From positions 1 to 32,664 of the forward strand of contig JAVVSB010000020.1 of NCBI GenBank assembly GCA_036654415.1: 32,664 nt of DNA, read 5' to 3'. Origin of the DNA: Mucinivorans sp036654415. GTDB taxonomy: Bacteria > Bacteroidota > Bacteroidia > Bacteroidales > Rikenellaceae. The position numbers and the translations under genes were made by a program. Shown piece after piece: positions 16,717 through 23,436 of this stretch. Under the pieces are notes generated by a model. That model saw nothing but the letters and a program-made list of their open reading frames with translations, was not told where the DNA came from and did no database searches. The stretch's first letter is position 1; every line of letters starts with the position of its first letter.

Positions 16717-17295
16717 TTAGGCGTAGCCACCACGACGATATCGAGTTGGTTGTCCATCAACATATAAGACCCGAAAATAGACCAACTTTCCCCGAGCAAA
16801 ATAGTAACCATCCTTGGGGATGGGCAGATTCTGATTTAAAAATTTACTGGAGGTATACTCCTTAGAATTGTGGCCGCTTCTGTCCTGCCGTTTGCCGACA
16901 AGGGTCTCCATCTGCAAAACGAACTGGAGGTCAATGACAGCATAACCATTGGTAAGCATCTCCTTGGGGATACGCACCTTTCGGGCCGAGTAAAAAAACT
17001 CACGAAAAAACCCCGTTGGGACATTAAATATCAAAGAGTTGGGTTCTGTGCCCAACTTAGGCCTGCCATTAGGTTTGATTATGAGCCTAAAACCGATTGT
17101 GTCATACGTATTTCTATGACCAGAGTTGAGGTAAATTCCATACTTCTTATCAAATTTCAATCTACTCATTATCTGTTCGCGCGCTATCTGCTCGATAGTT
17201 TGCACTCCATTTTGACTGGGGGCTTTCTCAAAAGAAAACGCCATGGAAATTCCACCCACTGTGAGTAGAAGAATCCAGATAAGACTTTTTTTCAT
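16717..17295 (-). CDS. Exported protein of unknown function, paralog 1 of a tandem pair
   Basis: 192 residues with signal peptide MKKSLIWILLLTVGGISMAF. Shared blocks with the following gene are described there: the NGR strand, FFREFFYSARKVRIPKEML and the late YFARGKLVYFRVLYVDG. It differs by a longer N-terminal linker (EKAPSQNGVQTIEQIAREQIM) and a Gly/Arg/Tyr tail (QPTRYRRGGYA). A -7 box (17325-17332) lies 29 nt upstream, so this is the first gene of the two-gene unit. Role unknown; periplasmic or surface location is expected from the signal peptide. Confidence 0.75.
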   Translation of the reverse strand: MKKSLIWILLLTVGGISMAFSFEKAPSQNGVQTIEQIAREQIMSRLKFDKKYGIYLNSGHRNTYDTIGFRLIIKPNGRPKLGTEPNSLIFNVPTGFFREFFYSARKVRIPKEMLTNGYAVIDLQFVLQMETLVGKRQDRSGHNSKEYTSSKFLNQNLPIPKDGYYFARGKLVYFRVLYVDGQPTRYRRGGYA

Positions 17296-17324
17296 GCCTT
17301 CGTAGTATTGATTTATACTCTACG

Positions 17325-17332
17325 CAAAGGTA
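17325..17332 (-). promoter_or_regulatory. Bacteroidetes -7 box for the tandem exported paralogs
   Basis: Minus strand TACCTTTG, 29 nt upstream of the ATG at 17295. Confidence 0.55.
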
Positions 17333-17402
17333 AAAAAAAAAACGGGAAGTACAAATTAAATAGTGAAAAACTTTCAACTTATTTTTTGAGTAGTTTATCT
17401 AT

Positions 17403-17410
17403 TAACTTTG
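17403..17410 (+). promoter_or_regulatory. Possible -7 box of a small transcription unit
   Basis: TAACTTTG matches TAnnTTTG. The nearest TTTG (17385-17388) is only 14 nt upstream, too close for the usual spacing. It would drive transcription through the small frame at 17475 and the hairpin at 17576-17613. Confidence 0.35.
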
Positions 17411-17474
17411 GACGATTATTTATTGATGGCATTCAGCTCATTACAAAAATCAAAAAGAATATAAAAACTGTCTG

Positions 17475-17585
17475 ATGTCGTCAGCCGATAAGATTTTACT
17501 ACATACTCACGTTAAATATAAATTTCTGAACCTGACGTTAGACTGCCTCATGGAGCAATACCCAACTAAAACAAATCAGCCGTAA
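17475..17585 (+). CDS. Doubtful 36-residue small frame in the 17333-17783 gap
   Basis: An ATG frame of 36 codons (MSSADKILLHTHVKY ... TKTNQP) whose stop lies in the left arm of the hairpin 17576-17613, downstream of a -7 box at 17403. Nothing is recognised in it and there is no ribosome-binding site. The layout promoter / small frame / hairpin would equally suit a small RNA of about 200 nt. The rest of the 450-nt gap (17614-17783) is AT-rich and shows nothing that I can name. Confidence 0.2.
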   Translation: MSSADKILLHTHVKYKFLNLTLDCLMEQYPTKTNQP

Positions 17586-17613
17586 GATTTTTCAATTGGA
17601 TTCTTACGGCTGA
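17576..17613. repeat. Perfect 12-bp inverted repeat
   Basis: Arms TCAGCCGTAAGA (17576-17587) and TCTTACGGCTGA (17602-17613) with a 14-nt loop. It may be a terminator-like structure of the small unit, but no T tract follows it. Confidence 0.5.
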
Positions 17614-17783
17614 TGTCATATTTCTCATACAATACTCCTAAATTGTAAAAAAAAAACTGATTCTCAATATATTTCTATGTAAAACCTCAACCAATCCAAA
17701 CATATATCAGGTGCAATGTAAATACGGATGACGCCATGAGATTATGCCTTGTGTTTGCAACTCAACTTTTGAGGGGTTAAAAA

Positions 17784-18242
17784 TTAAATATCCCAATCCC
17801 ATATACGCCATAATCCTGCTTTACTATATACATTTAGTTTTATGCGAGGATTTATTGCCTTTAATTCTTCTATAAACTCCTGTTCTTTTACAGGTGAAAG
17901 TAAAGCATATAAGTTGCCATAACGATATACAGCCAATCTTTTCAGTGAAGCCGCAGGAGAGGAAAGTGGATTGTAAGACCTTTTTAATGAGCTAATTTCA
18001 AGGATGTTGATACTCCCCATAGGAATAAACCACATTTTTATAAGAAGTTTATTCCCTGAAAATATGTAGTGAATTCCTGTAAAGACAAATAAAATAAATA
18101 ACATCAATCCACCTATTATGCAAATTTCAACAATGCTAACCCTTTGAAACATAGGTAAAGAAATAGGAATAAATATTGCCAAAATGAAACCCAAGAGCAA
18201 AACACTTATCCTTGACCTAAAGACCCTCTTCTTTGTACTCAT
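17784..18242 (-). CDS. PH-domain (bPH_4-like) membrane protein
   Basis: 152 residues. Two adjacent hydrophobic segments near the N-terminus (about residues 12-31, ISVLLLGFILAIFIPISLP, and 37-58, VEICIIGGLMLFILFVF) are followed by a bacterial PH-like domain: LLIKMWFIPMGSINILEISSLKRS, NPLSSPAASLKRLAVYRYG and LLSPVKEQEFIEELKAINP. This is the layout of the short bPH_4/DUF1200 proteins of Bacteroidetes. Function is not established; membrane location and a lipid or protein contact surface are expected. It sits alone beside an insertion-element remnant, with AT-rich codons unlike its GC-richer neighbours, so it may be acquired DNA. Promoter box at 18342-18349. Confidence 0.7.
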   Translation of the reverse strand: MSTKKRVFRSRISVLLLGFILAIFIPISLPMFQRVSIVEICIIGGLMLFILFVFTGIHYIFSGNKLLIKMWFIPMGSINILEISSLKRSYNPLSSPAASLKRLAVYRYGNLYALLSPVKEQEFIEELKAINPRIKLNVYSKAGLWRIWDWDI

Positions 18243-18282
18243 AATTAACAGTTTTATAACACTATAAATTTATAACTTATCT

Positions 18283-18332
18283 AAGAAGCTGTTTTAATTT
18301 CTTTCCAGCATTTTATTAAAACAGCTTCTAAC
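18283..18332. repeat. 50-nt palindromic repeat, copy 1
   Basis: Perfect 15-bp arms AGAAGCTGTTTTAAT (18284-18298) and ATTAAAACAGCTTCT (18315-18329), 16-nt loop, with a flanking AA at the left and AAC at the right. Copy 2 (29605-29654) has the same length and the same ends AAGAAGCTGTT and ACTTCTAAC. If the promoter box at 18342-18349 is used, this hairpin forms the very 5' end of the PH-protein mRNA. Confidence 0.65.
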
Positions 18333-18341
18333 TCATTTTTA

Positions 18342-18349
18342 CAAATGTA
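18342..18349 (-). promoter_or_regulatory. Possible -7 box for the PH-domain gene
   Basis: Minus strand TACATTTG, fitting TAnnTTTG, 99 nt upstream of the ATG at 18242. Confidence 0.35.
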
Positions 18350-18366
18350 CAATTTTCTGATGATTT

Positions 18367-18813
18367 ACCCCGTTGGCGGAATTAGTTTGGTGTGAATTTT
18401 CTACGAAAAAAAATATAGCGAAGTTGTGCAAATCACTGATTTGTAGAGCCTGAGTGGTGATAAATAAACATATTACACGCTAGGAAACACACAACATTGA
18501 AACAAATTTCGACACTATTCTCGACAAAATCAAACCAGTGACCAAAAATCTTCTCAATCTGGCCGATAATTTACCCCACCGAGGTGTCAAACCCAAATTC
18601 TCTGATTTGAAAGTTTTAGCACTCGCCTTAACAGCCGAAGAGCTCGCAATTGATAGCGAAAACCTGCTCTTTCATAAGCTAAAAACTTCGATGGATTTTC
18701 CGCTCGAATCTTATCAGAAATTTCGGCCTTCACCATACTTCAATTACTCAATCATACCAAAATCACCCACTCTCTCAGACAAAATACGCTCTAATTTAAT
18801 TCCGCCAACGGGT
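18367..18813 (+). mobile_element. Internally deleted IS982-type element (447 bp) with both ends kept
   Basis: Terminal inverted repeats are ACCCCGTTGGCGGAATTA (18367-18384) and, on the other strand, ACCCGTTGGCGGAATTA (18797-18813), differing by one C. Between them lies the 5' part of a transposase gene matching the IS982 family in style. A full element is about 1 kb, so about half is missing. No target-site duplication is evident (flanks ...GATGATTT and AACTTATC...). It lies 11 bp beyond the stop of the SpoIIE-C-like gene. Confidence 0.8.
18484..18735 (+). pseudogene. N-terminal remnant of an IS982-family transposase
   Basis: After a TAG at 18481 the frame reads THNIETNFDTILDKIKPV, then KPKFSDLKVLALALTAEEL and IDSENLLFHKLKT, the characteristic N-terminus of IS982-type transposases of Bacteroidetes. 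The expected ATG is missing. Around 18700 the frame changes, after which RSNLIRNF continues the family pattern (usually a SNLISRR-type segment), and then similarity stops. The catalytic acidic residues of the C-terminal part are absent, so this cannot be an active transposase. It could still be moved in trans through its intact ends. Confidence 0.8.
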
Positions 18814-18824
18814 AACTTATCGTA

Positions 18825-19409
18825 TCACCATTTGGTTATAAAAACATTTTTATTAAATTTACGCTCAAGCAGGTTGGCAATCTCGGTGACAAGCTTTTCG
18901 CGCGGCTCCACTTGACCCACCAATTGGGCATGGGCTCGATTCACGGCCATGCCCAAGACGATGTGGATGGTGTGAGCCCTGAGCAACAATGTGGCAATGT
19001 CATAACCAACCCCCTGCCCACAGAGTCTATCTTGGTAACCCTGTAACATATCGCGAACAGCCGACAAAGTTAGCACCCCCTCGCTCACCCTATCCACCCC
19101 GCGGATAAACGAGCTGGGTGGTAACCCCGAACCATCAAAGGCTAGATTGACCACGACACTCTGCCCCAGCTCACGAGCCACCACAGCGGCAGTAGTACCA
19201 CCAGCAACCACCTTAGTGGAGCTAAACTCACGCAGAAGTTGCCCCAGGCGGGCATCGTCAGAGCGGCGGGCTGGTGGCCCCGAAACCAACAACAACTCTC
19301 CATCCGTAGGGTCCCCAGAGACCACAAGCCCCCCTGCATGGGCAGAGCGGCTTGTGGCTAAAGTTCCATCGGCAGAGCCGAGTGTATGGCTATCGACCTT
19401 GAAGGACAT
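18825..19409 (-). CDS. Free-standing SpoIIE C-terminal-domain-like protein in the thiamine operon
   Basis: I start it at ATG 19409 (MSFKVDSHTLGSADG), giving 194 residues and a 20-nt overlap with the end of thiE. It has no phosphatase domain, but runs parallel to the C-terminal half of the phosphatase at 1-1075: ELLLVSGPP against RLLLCSCPP; VVAGGTTAAVVARELGQ against IICGYLLATMVAKSLGR; LPPSSFIRGVDRVSEGVLTLS against LPPLWFIEGVDLVTEGLLTLS (shown in parts); Y-IATLLLRAHTIHIVLGM against YRIVRMVMASDEIEMIIGM. Length and residue order agree throughout, so homology is likely. No function is known for this domain. It is the last gene after thi4 and thiE, hence under the TPP riboswitch. The insertion remnant begins 11 bp after its stop. 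Confidence 0.8.
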   Translation of the reverse strand: MSFKVDSHTLGSADGTLATSRSAHAGGLVVSGDPTDGELLLVSGPPARRSDDARLGQLLREFSSTKVVAGGTTAAVVARELGQSVVVNLAFDGSGLPPSSFIRGVDRVSEGVLTLSAVRDMLQGYQDRLCGQGVGYDIATLLLRAHTIHIVLGMAVNRAHAQLVGQVEPREKLVTEIANLLERKFNKNVFITKW

Positions 19410-20010
19410 TTTGAATTTCGGTAATGCGCAAGCGCAACTGCTCAACAGTGTCACACTCCATAAAATAACGCACCAGGGCCACATTACGCGCCCCCGCCTC
19501 CATCACAACATCCATATTTTCTGGAAAAATGCCCCCGATAGCTATCACAGGCACTACAGAAGCAGCAACCACCTGCCCAAGCAAACCCAACCCCACAACA
19601 GGGTCTGGAGTTACCTTGGTTGGGGTGGGATAGATGGGGCCACACCCTATGTAACTGGGGTTAAGAGCACAAGCCTCGATGGCCTGCTCCAAAGAGTGGG
19701 TTGAAAGGCCAATCTCCATATCACCCACAATGCCACGAGCTTGGGCAATGGGCAAATCACCCTGCCCCAAATGGAGGCAGTCGGCACCCGAAAGCAGAGC
19801 AATATCGGCACGGTCGTTGACCACAAAACGGGTAGAACTGCCCTTAGTGATTGAGGCTACGGTGAGGGCCATCTTAAGCAAAGCCCTATCCGAAAGCCCC
19901 TTTTCTCGTAGTTGCAGGTAGCTAACACCACACTCAACCATGACCTCGGCCACCCGAGTAAAGGGCAGCAGAGGCTGGGTGATGATGCCATATAGACCAA
20001 AATTACGCAT
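19390..20010 (-). CDS. thiE: Thiamine-phosphate synthase
   Basis: ThiE joins the thiazole phosphate and the pyrimidine pyrophosphate (HMP-PP) to make thiamine phosphate. 206 residues, a TIM-barrel enzyme of normal length. Motifs: LQLREKG (about residues 35-41), FVVNDRADIALLSGADCLHLGQGDLP (seen as VNDRADIA and HLGQGDLP), IGLSTHS, YIGCGPIYPT (about 119-128), IAIGGI and near the C-terminus GARNVALV. The order thi4-thiE, with the ThiE start directly next to the thi4 stop, places it in the riboswitch-controlled operon. The typical EKGLS and STHSLEQA segments support the assignment over its paralog TenI. Confidence 0.95.
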   Translation of the reverse strand: MRNFGLYGIITQPLLPFTRVAEVMVECGVSYLQLREKGLSDRALLKMALTVASITKGSSTRFVVNDRADIALLSGADCLHLGQGDLPIAQARGIVGDMEIGLSTHSLEQAIEACALNPSYIGCGPIYPTPTKVTPDPVVGLGLLGQVVAASVVPVIAIGGIFPENMDVVMEAGARNVALVRYFMECDTVEQLRLRITEIQNVLQGR

Positions 20011-20787
20011 CTATTTTATACTATCAATTTTTGCTATCATCAGTTCAGCTGCACGACGTCCAGAAAGCAACATCCCACCAAAAATAGGCCCCATACGTGG
20101 AGCACCACTCACTCCATTGGCTGCCATACCAGAGACAAAAAGGCCAGGATAGACCTCCTTGGTATTGATGACGGTCATAGGCTCAGCCTTCTCGATATCG
20201 AGCGACCGCTCGCCACTAACACCACCTGTTGGAGTGTTGAGTTTCACATTGTTTTTGGCGGCAACCAAACGAGCCACCATGCAGTCGTGACCCGTACCCT
20301 CGAGCACAGTCTTGGACATAATCATCAGAGGGTCTACGTGCATACCCTCGCGCATAACAGGAGCCCAATTGACTACCAACCCCACAACAGCATCACCCTT
20401 GAAAACCACATCCTCAACAGAATAGCAATTAAAAATGGTGACACCAGCCTTAGTAGCTGCATAAATGAGAGCCGAAGTGGCATGAACTGAATCCAAGATA
20501 TATACCTGGCCATCGGCCTTGACGTAATGAACGCCCAACTCATCGAGAATAGGCAATGCATCGGCCTGAACCACAATGTCGTTAAACATCATAGCACCAC
20601 CCCACATACCACCCCCAGGAGCGAGCTTACGCTCGAAAAGAGCAACTTTTTTACCAGCCTTGGCCAAGAAATAGGCCGCCACCAAACCCGAAGGACCACC
20701 ACCAACAACGGCAGCGTCTATCTCGAGGTTATTTTTTAATTTGCCGAAATAGCTCTCGACAATAGAGCGCGAAACCACAGTTTCCAT
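20011..20787 (-). CDS. thi4: Thi4-type thiazole synthase, His (sulfide-using, catalytic) form
   Basis: Makes the ADP-thiazole precursor of thiamine from NAD and glycine. 258 residues. The FAD/NAD fold has VVGGGPSGLVAAYFLAKAGKKV (split motif GGGPSG at about 29-34), then ERKLAPGGGMWGGAM and the late PRMGPIFGGMLLSGRRAAE. At the position where the yeast enzyme has its sacrificial cysteine, this protein has His in GMHVDPL (about residues 169-175), as in archaeal catalytic enzymes that take sulfur from free sulfide; this fits an anaerobic, sulfide-rich habitat. ThiG/ThiH are not seen. The gene is first after the TPP riboswitch. It may also be annotated as ribose-1,5-bisphosphate isomerase, a misleading name for this group. 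Confidence 0.95.
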   Translation of the reverse strand: METVVSRSIVESYFGKLKNNLEIDAAVVGGGPSGLVAAYFLAKAGKKVALFERKLAPGGGMWGGAMMFNDIVVQADALPILDELGVHYVKADGQVYILDSVHATSALIYAATKAGVTIFNCYSVEDVVFKGDAVVGLVVNWAPVMREGMHVDPLMIMSKTVLEGTGHDCMVARLVAAKNNVKLNTPTGGVSGERSLDIEKAEPMTVINTKEVYPGLFVSGMAANGVSGAPRMGPIFGGMLLSGRRAAELMIAKIDSIK

Positions 20788-20895
20788 CTTTTATTTTGTG
20801 TTGTGCAAATCACGACACAGCGTTACAGTCCTGCAGGGAGTTTCTCTTTGGTAACGCGGTAGTGAATTGCGGTAAATCTTTTTCATGAAAAAAAG

Positions 20896-20986
20896 ATTAT
20901 TCCCTATCGGCAGCATTATCTGCATCAGGTGCAATGGGTATAATCTCAGCCTAGGACCCTTTGACTGGCCTTAAGCACCCCCCTTA
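20896..20986 (-). ncRNA. TPP riboswitch (THI element)
   Basis: The minus strand reads GGGGTGCTTAAGGCC, then GGCTGAGATTATACCC, GCACCTGATGCAGATAATGC and GATAGGGAA: the conserved CTGAGA, ACCTGAT and GATAATG blocks of the THI box in the right order. It lies about 110 nt before thi4. Just after it, AATCTTTTT-TTCATG-AAAAAGATT forms an AT-rich hairpin (about 20875-20898) that may be part of the expression platform. It should repress thi4, thiE and the downstream gene when thiamine diphosphate is plentiful. Confidence 0.95.
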
Positions 20987-21001
20987 AAAAACAAGACACG
21001 A

Positions 21002-21009
21002 CAAAGGTA
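21002..21009 (-). promoter_or_regulatory. Bacteroidetes -7 box for the thiamine operon
   Basis: Minus strand TACCTTTG, 16 nt before the start of the riboswitch. In the corrected assembly it would lie about 37 nt after the birA stop. Confidence 0.6.
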
Positions 21010-21024
21010 CACTTTTTTAGGTAA

Positions 21025-21220
21025 AAATGTACACCTACCACTCGACTAAATTACAGAGTCGACCTCTTTGAANNNNNNNNNNNNNNNNNNNNNNNNNNNN
21101 NNNNNNNNNNNNNNNNNNNNNNNNNNNNNNNNNNNNNNNNNNNNNNNNNNNNNNNNNNNNNNNNNNNNNNNNAAATGTACACCTACCACTCGACTAAATT
21201 ACAGAGTCGACCTCTTTGAA
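21025..21220. other. Scaffold gap of 100 N between two identical 48-nt copies
   Basis: The 48 nt at 21025-21072 (AAATGTACACC ... CTCTTTGAA) recur exactly at 21173-21220, on either side of 100 N at 21073-21172. This is what an unmerged overlap of two contigs looks like; most probably no sequence is missing here and one copy plus the N run should be removed. The right-hand copy includes the birA stop codon. Confidence 0.85.
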
Positions 21221-21895
21221 GAAATAGTGACGCTGATGGCCCTGCTCGTCCCTGAGGGTAAGCTCGCCAGAGCGAGGGTTGATGGCGTAGATTTCGGCTT
21301 TAAAAAGCTCTCCAGTTGCACCATCGCGATAAGTATAGAGCCCCTTAGCGCGCCATAGGCATTCGCAAAACTGACGATGGAGCTCATCCAACGACAGGAG
21401 GTAAACATCAGAGAAAGAGGTACAAAAATCGCGCAATACCCGTTCAGCAGTGGTATGCTGCCCCAACAGCTTAAGTGATGTGGGGTTGGGCACCCAAGAT
21501 GGAAACTTTTGCTGGAGCACATTGATGCCTACACCAATGATAGTCTTGGTTAGCCGTGGCCCCTGAGAACAGTGTTCAATGAGTATACCACCCAATTTAT
21601 TGTCGCCCACATACAAATCATTAGGCCATTTAATCAGACAATTAAGAGCTTTAGATGCGGCTAAGGCGGCCATCTCGGAGAGGGCAAACTGCCCATCAAC
21701 GGCAATGTGAGTAGGCTCCAAAACCAACGAAAAAGTGAGACTCTCGCCTGGCACACTGCTCCAACGGTTACCTCGCTGCCCACGACCAGAACTCTGTTGC
21801 TGAGCCACTATCACATCACCATGGGTGTAGTGGCCCATCGAAGCCTCATCATTGGTTGAGGTTAGGGTGTCGAAATTTAGGATATTGTATTGCAT
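21194..21895 (-). CDS. birA: Biotin-[acetyl-CoA-carboxylase] ligase
   Basis: Attaches biotin to carboxylase carrier domains through biotinyl-AMP. 233 residues; there is no N-terminal winged helix, so it is the non-regulatory class. Motifs: STNDEA at the start, SSGRGQRGNRW (about residues 35-45) for ATP/biotin binding, the IKWPNDLYVGDNKLGGIL block (KWPND near 89-93, then KLGGIL) and IIGVGINV. A C-terminal SH3-like domain follows (YRDGATGELFKA). It overlaps the end of argB by 19 nt and ends beside the contig-overlap artifact. Third gene of proC-argB-birA. Confidence 0.95.
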   Translation of the reverse strand: MQYNILNFDTLTSTNDEASMGHYTHGDVIVAQQQSSGRGQRGNRWSSVPGESLTFSLVLEPTHIAVDGQFALSEMAALAASKALNCLIKWPNDLYVGDNKLGGILIEHCSQGPRLTKTIIGVGINVLQQKFPSWVPNPTSLKLLGQHTTAERVLRDFCTSFSDVYLLSLDELHRQFCECLWRAKGLYTYRDGATGELFKAEIYAINPRSGELTLRDEQGHQRHYFFKEVDSVI

Positions 21896-22626
21896 ATTAT
21901 GGTCTGACCTATATTAACCTGGTGGACCCCTGCATCAATGGCGGCAAAGGCGTTTTCCAACTTGGGTAACATACCCTTATCAACCACTCCATCGGCCTTG
22001 AGTTGCTGCAAAATAGCAGGAGTAATATACTCAATCACAGAATCATCGTTGTTAACATCGCGCAGTACACCACGCTTTTCAAAAAGATAGATAAGCTCCG
22101 TGGAGAACACTCGACTTAGAGCTGTGGCCACGGTCTGAGCTACCGTGTCGGCATTGGTATTCAACAGGGCCCCATCGGCATAGGTAAGCGGCGCCACAAT
22201 GGGCACCAAACCATTACCAAGCAAGACTTGGGCCGTGGCAAGATTAACCCCCACAGGGTCACCCACAAAACCATAATCCACTGGAACAGCAGAGCGTCTT
22301 AAGGCTGTAATAAGCCCCCCATCGGCACCTGTAAGCCCTATGGCATTGCAACCCAAAGCCTGCAAAGAGGAGACTATACCCTTGTTGATAGTGCCACCAT
22401 AGACCATGGTCACCACCTCTAACATACGACCATCGGTCACCCGACGACCGTCAATCATCACCGCCTCGATACCCAGCCCTGCGGCAACCTTGGTGGCCAC
22501 CTTGCCACCACCGTGAACCAAAATTTTAAGCCCCTGGATGGCAGCAAATTCGCGTAAAAAAACCTGGAGTTTATCGGGGTTGTCAATCACATTGCCGCCG
22601 ATTTTTATAACCTTTAATTTTTGCAT
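21877..22626 (-). CDS. argB: Acetylglutamate kinase (possibly succinylglutamate-type)
   Basis: Phosphorylates the gamma-carboxyl of N-acylglutamate, the second step of arginine synthesis. 249 residues. Motifs: KIGGNVID (residues 7-14), the ATP loop VHGGGKVATKVAAGLG (about residues 37-52), GLTGADGGLI, the NADTVAQTVATAL segment (about 158-170), and LLPKLENAF-type MLPKLENAFAA. Some Bacteroidales use N-succinyl rather than N-acetyl intermediates; the substrate here cannot be decided by eye. It overlaps proC by 13 nt and birA by 19 nt, so the three are translated as one unit. Confidence 0.94.
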   Translation of the reverse strand: MQKLKVIKIGGNVIDNPDKLQVFLREFAAIQGLKILVHGGGKVATKVAAGLGIEAVMIDGRRVTDGRMLEVVTMVYGGTINKGIVSSLQALGCNAIGLTGADGGLITALRRSAVPVDYGFVGDPVGVNLATAQVLLGNGLVPIVAPLTYADGALLNTNADTVAQTVATALSRVFSTELIYLFEKRGVLRDVNNDDSVIEYITPAILQQLKADGVVDKGMLPKLENAFAAIDAGVHQVNIGQTIICNTIS

Positions 22627-23360
22627 ATCTTGTGTCCACTTATCACTGAATTGGAAAAACCTGCACGCTCCATTTCGTTGAGTCCCTTGATGGTTACCCC
22701 ACCAGGTGTTGTGATTTTATCTATCTCGGTTTCGGGATTCTGCCCACGCTCAAGTAGAGCTGCCGCACCACGGAGCACACCAGCTAAGACACGTTGCCCC
22801 TGCTCGGGTTTCATACCCAACTCAACCCCTGCCACCTGTGCCGCACGAGCATAACGTAGAGCAAAGGCCAGACCACAAGAGCCCATAATCATGGCCGCAT
22901 CGAGTTGATTCTGCTCAACATGGCTCACTGTACCAAGTCTTTCAAAGAGCTTTTCAACCTCACAATTTGGCTTGGCCATGGTCAGAAATGAGACCCCAGC
23001 CCCAAATTCAACAGCTGTATTGGGAATACAACGAATAATCTCAATATCGCCAAAGAACCGCTTTAACTCCGCCACACTCACACCTGCGGCAACAGAGAGT
23101 AGTGGTCCACTGAGTTTTGAACTATATTGTGCCGCCACAGACTCGACCAACCAAGGCTTAACAGCCAAAATCGTCAAAGCACCACGACGAGGAATTAATT
23201 CATACTCACCAAGCTCACTACAAGTTTGATACCCAAGAGCTTTAAAGCTAGAGAGCACCTGTTCGTTTTTGTCCACAATCAGAATGTCATCCTTGAGGGC
23301 CGCCAGGCCACGAGCTATGGCCCCACCCATGTTTCCAGCACCGATTATTATTATATTCAT
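22614..23360 (-). CDS. proC: Pyrroline-5-carboxylate reductase
   Basis: Reduces pyrroline-5-carboxylate to proline with NAD(P)H. 248 residues, slightly short but complete. The N-terminal Rossmann loop is IGAGNMGGAIARGL (residues 6-19), followed by VDKNEQVLSSFKALGY, VKPW, RCIPNTAVEFGAGVSFL and, in the C-terminal domain, TTPGGVTIKGLNEME (substrate-binding TPGG). It is first of proC-argB-birA; both proC and argB act on glutamate-derived intermediates. A -7 box lies 23 nt upstream of the ATG. Confidence 0.95.
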   Translation of the reverse strand: MNIIIIGAGNMGGAIARGLAALKDDILIVDKNEQVLSSFKALGYQTCSELGEYELIPRRGALTILAVKPWLVESVAAQYSSKLSGPLLSVAAGVSVAELKRFFGDIEIIRCIPNTAVEFGAGVSFLTMAKPNCEVEKLFERLGTVSHVEQNQLDAAMIMGSCGLAFALRYARAAQVAGVELGMKPEQGQRVLAGVLRGAAALLERGQNPETEIDKITTPGGVTIKGLNEMERAGFSNSVISGHKICKN

Positions 23361-23383
23361 AAGTTATTTCTATTAATTTTAAG

Positions 23384-23391
23384 CAAAGGTA
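23384..23391 (-). promoter_or_regulatory. Bacteroidetes -7 box for proC-argB-birA
   Basis: Minus strand TACCTTTG, 23 nt upstream of the proC ATG. Confidence 0.55.
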
Positions 23392-23404
23392 CAAAGAAAA
23401 TAAT

Positions 23405-23412
23405 TATCTTTG
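23405..23412 (+). promoter_or_regulatory. Bacteroidetes -7 box for prfA
   Basis: TATCTTTG, 24 nt before the prfA ATG; only 13 nt from the divergent proC -7 box. Confidence 0.55.
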
Positions 23413-23436
23413 CCCCCTACTTAACTGTAAAAGACA

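Noticed and set aside
17706..17718. ATCAGGTGCAATG, identical to a part of the TPP riboswitch
   Set aside because: The other riboswitch blocks (CTGAGA and GATAATG in proper order) are missing around it, and a 13-nt match is expected by chance in a window of this size.
17296..18824. tRNA, CRISPR array or integrase attachment site in the accessory stretch
   Set aside because: I found no cloverleaf, no spaced direct repeats and no integrase; palindromes and the insertion remnant are what is visible.
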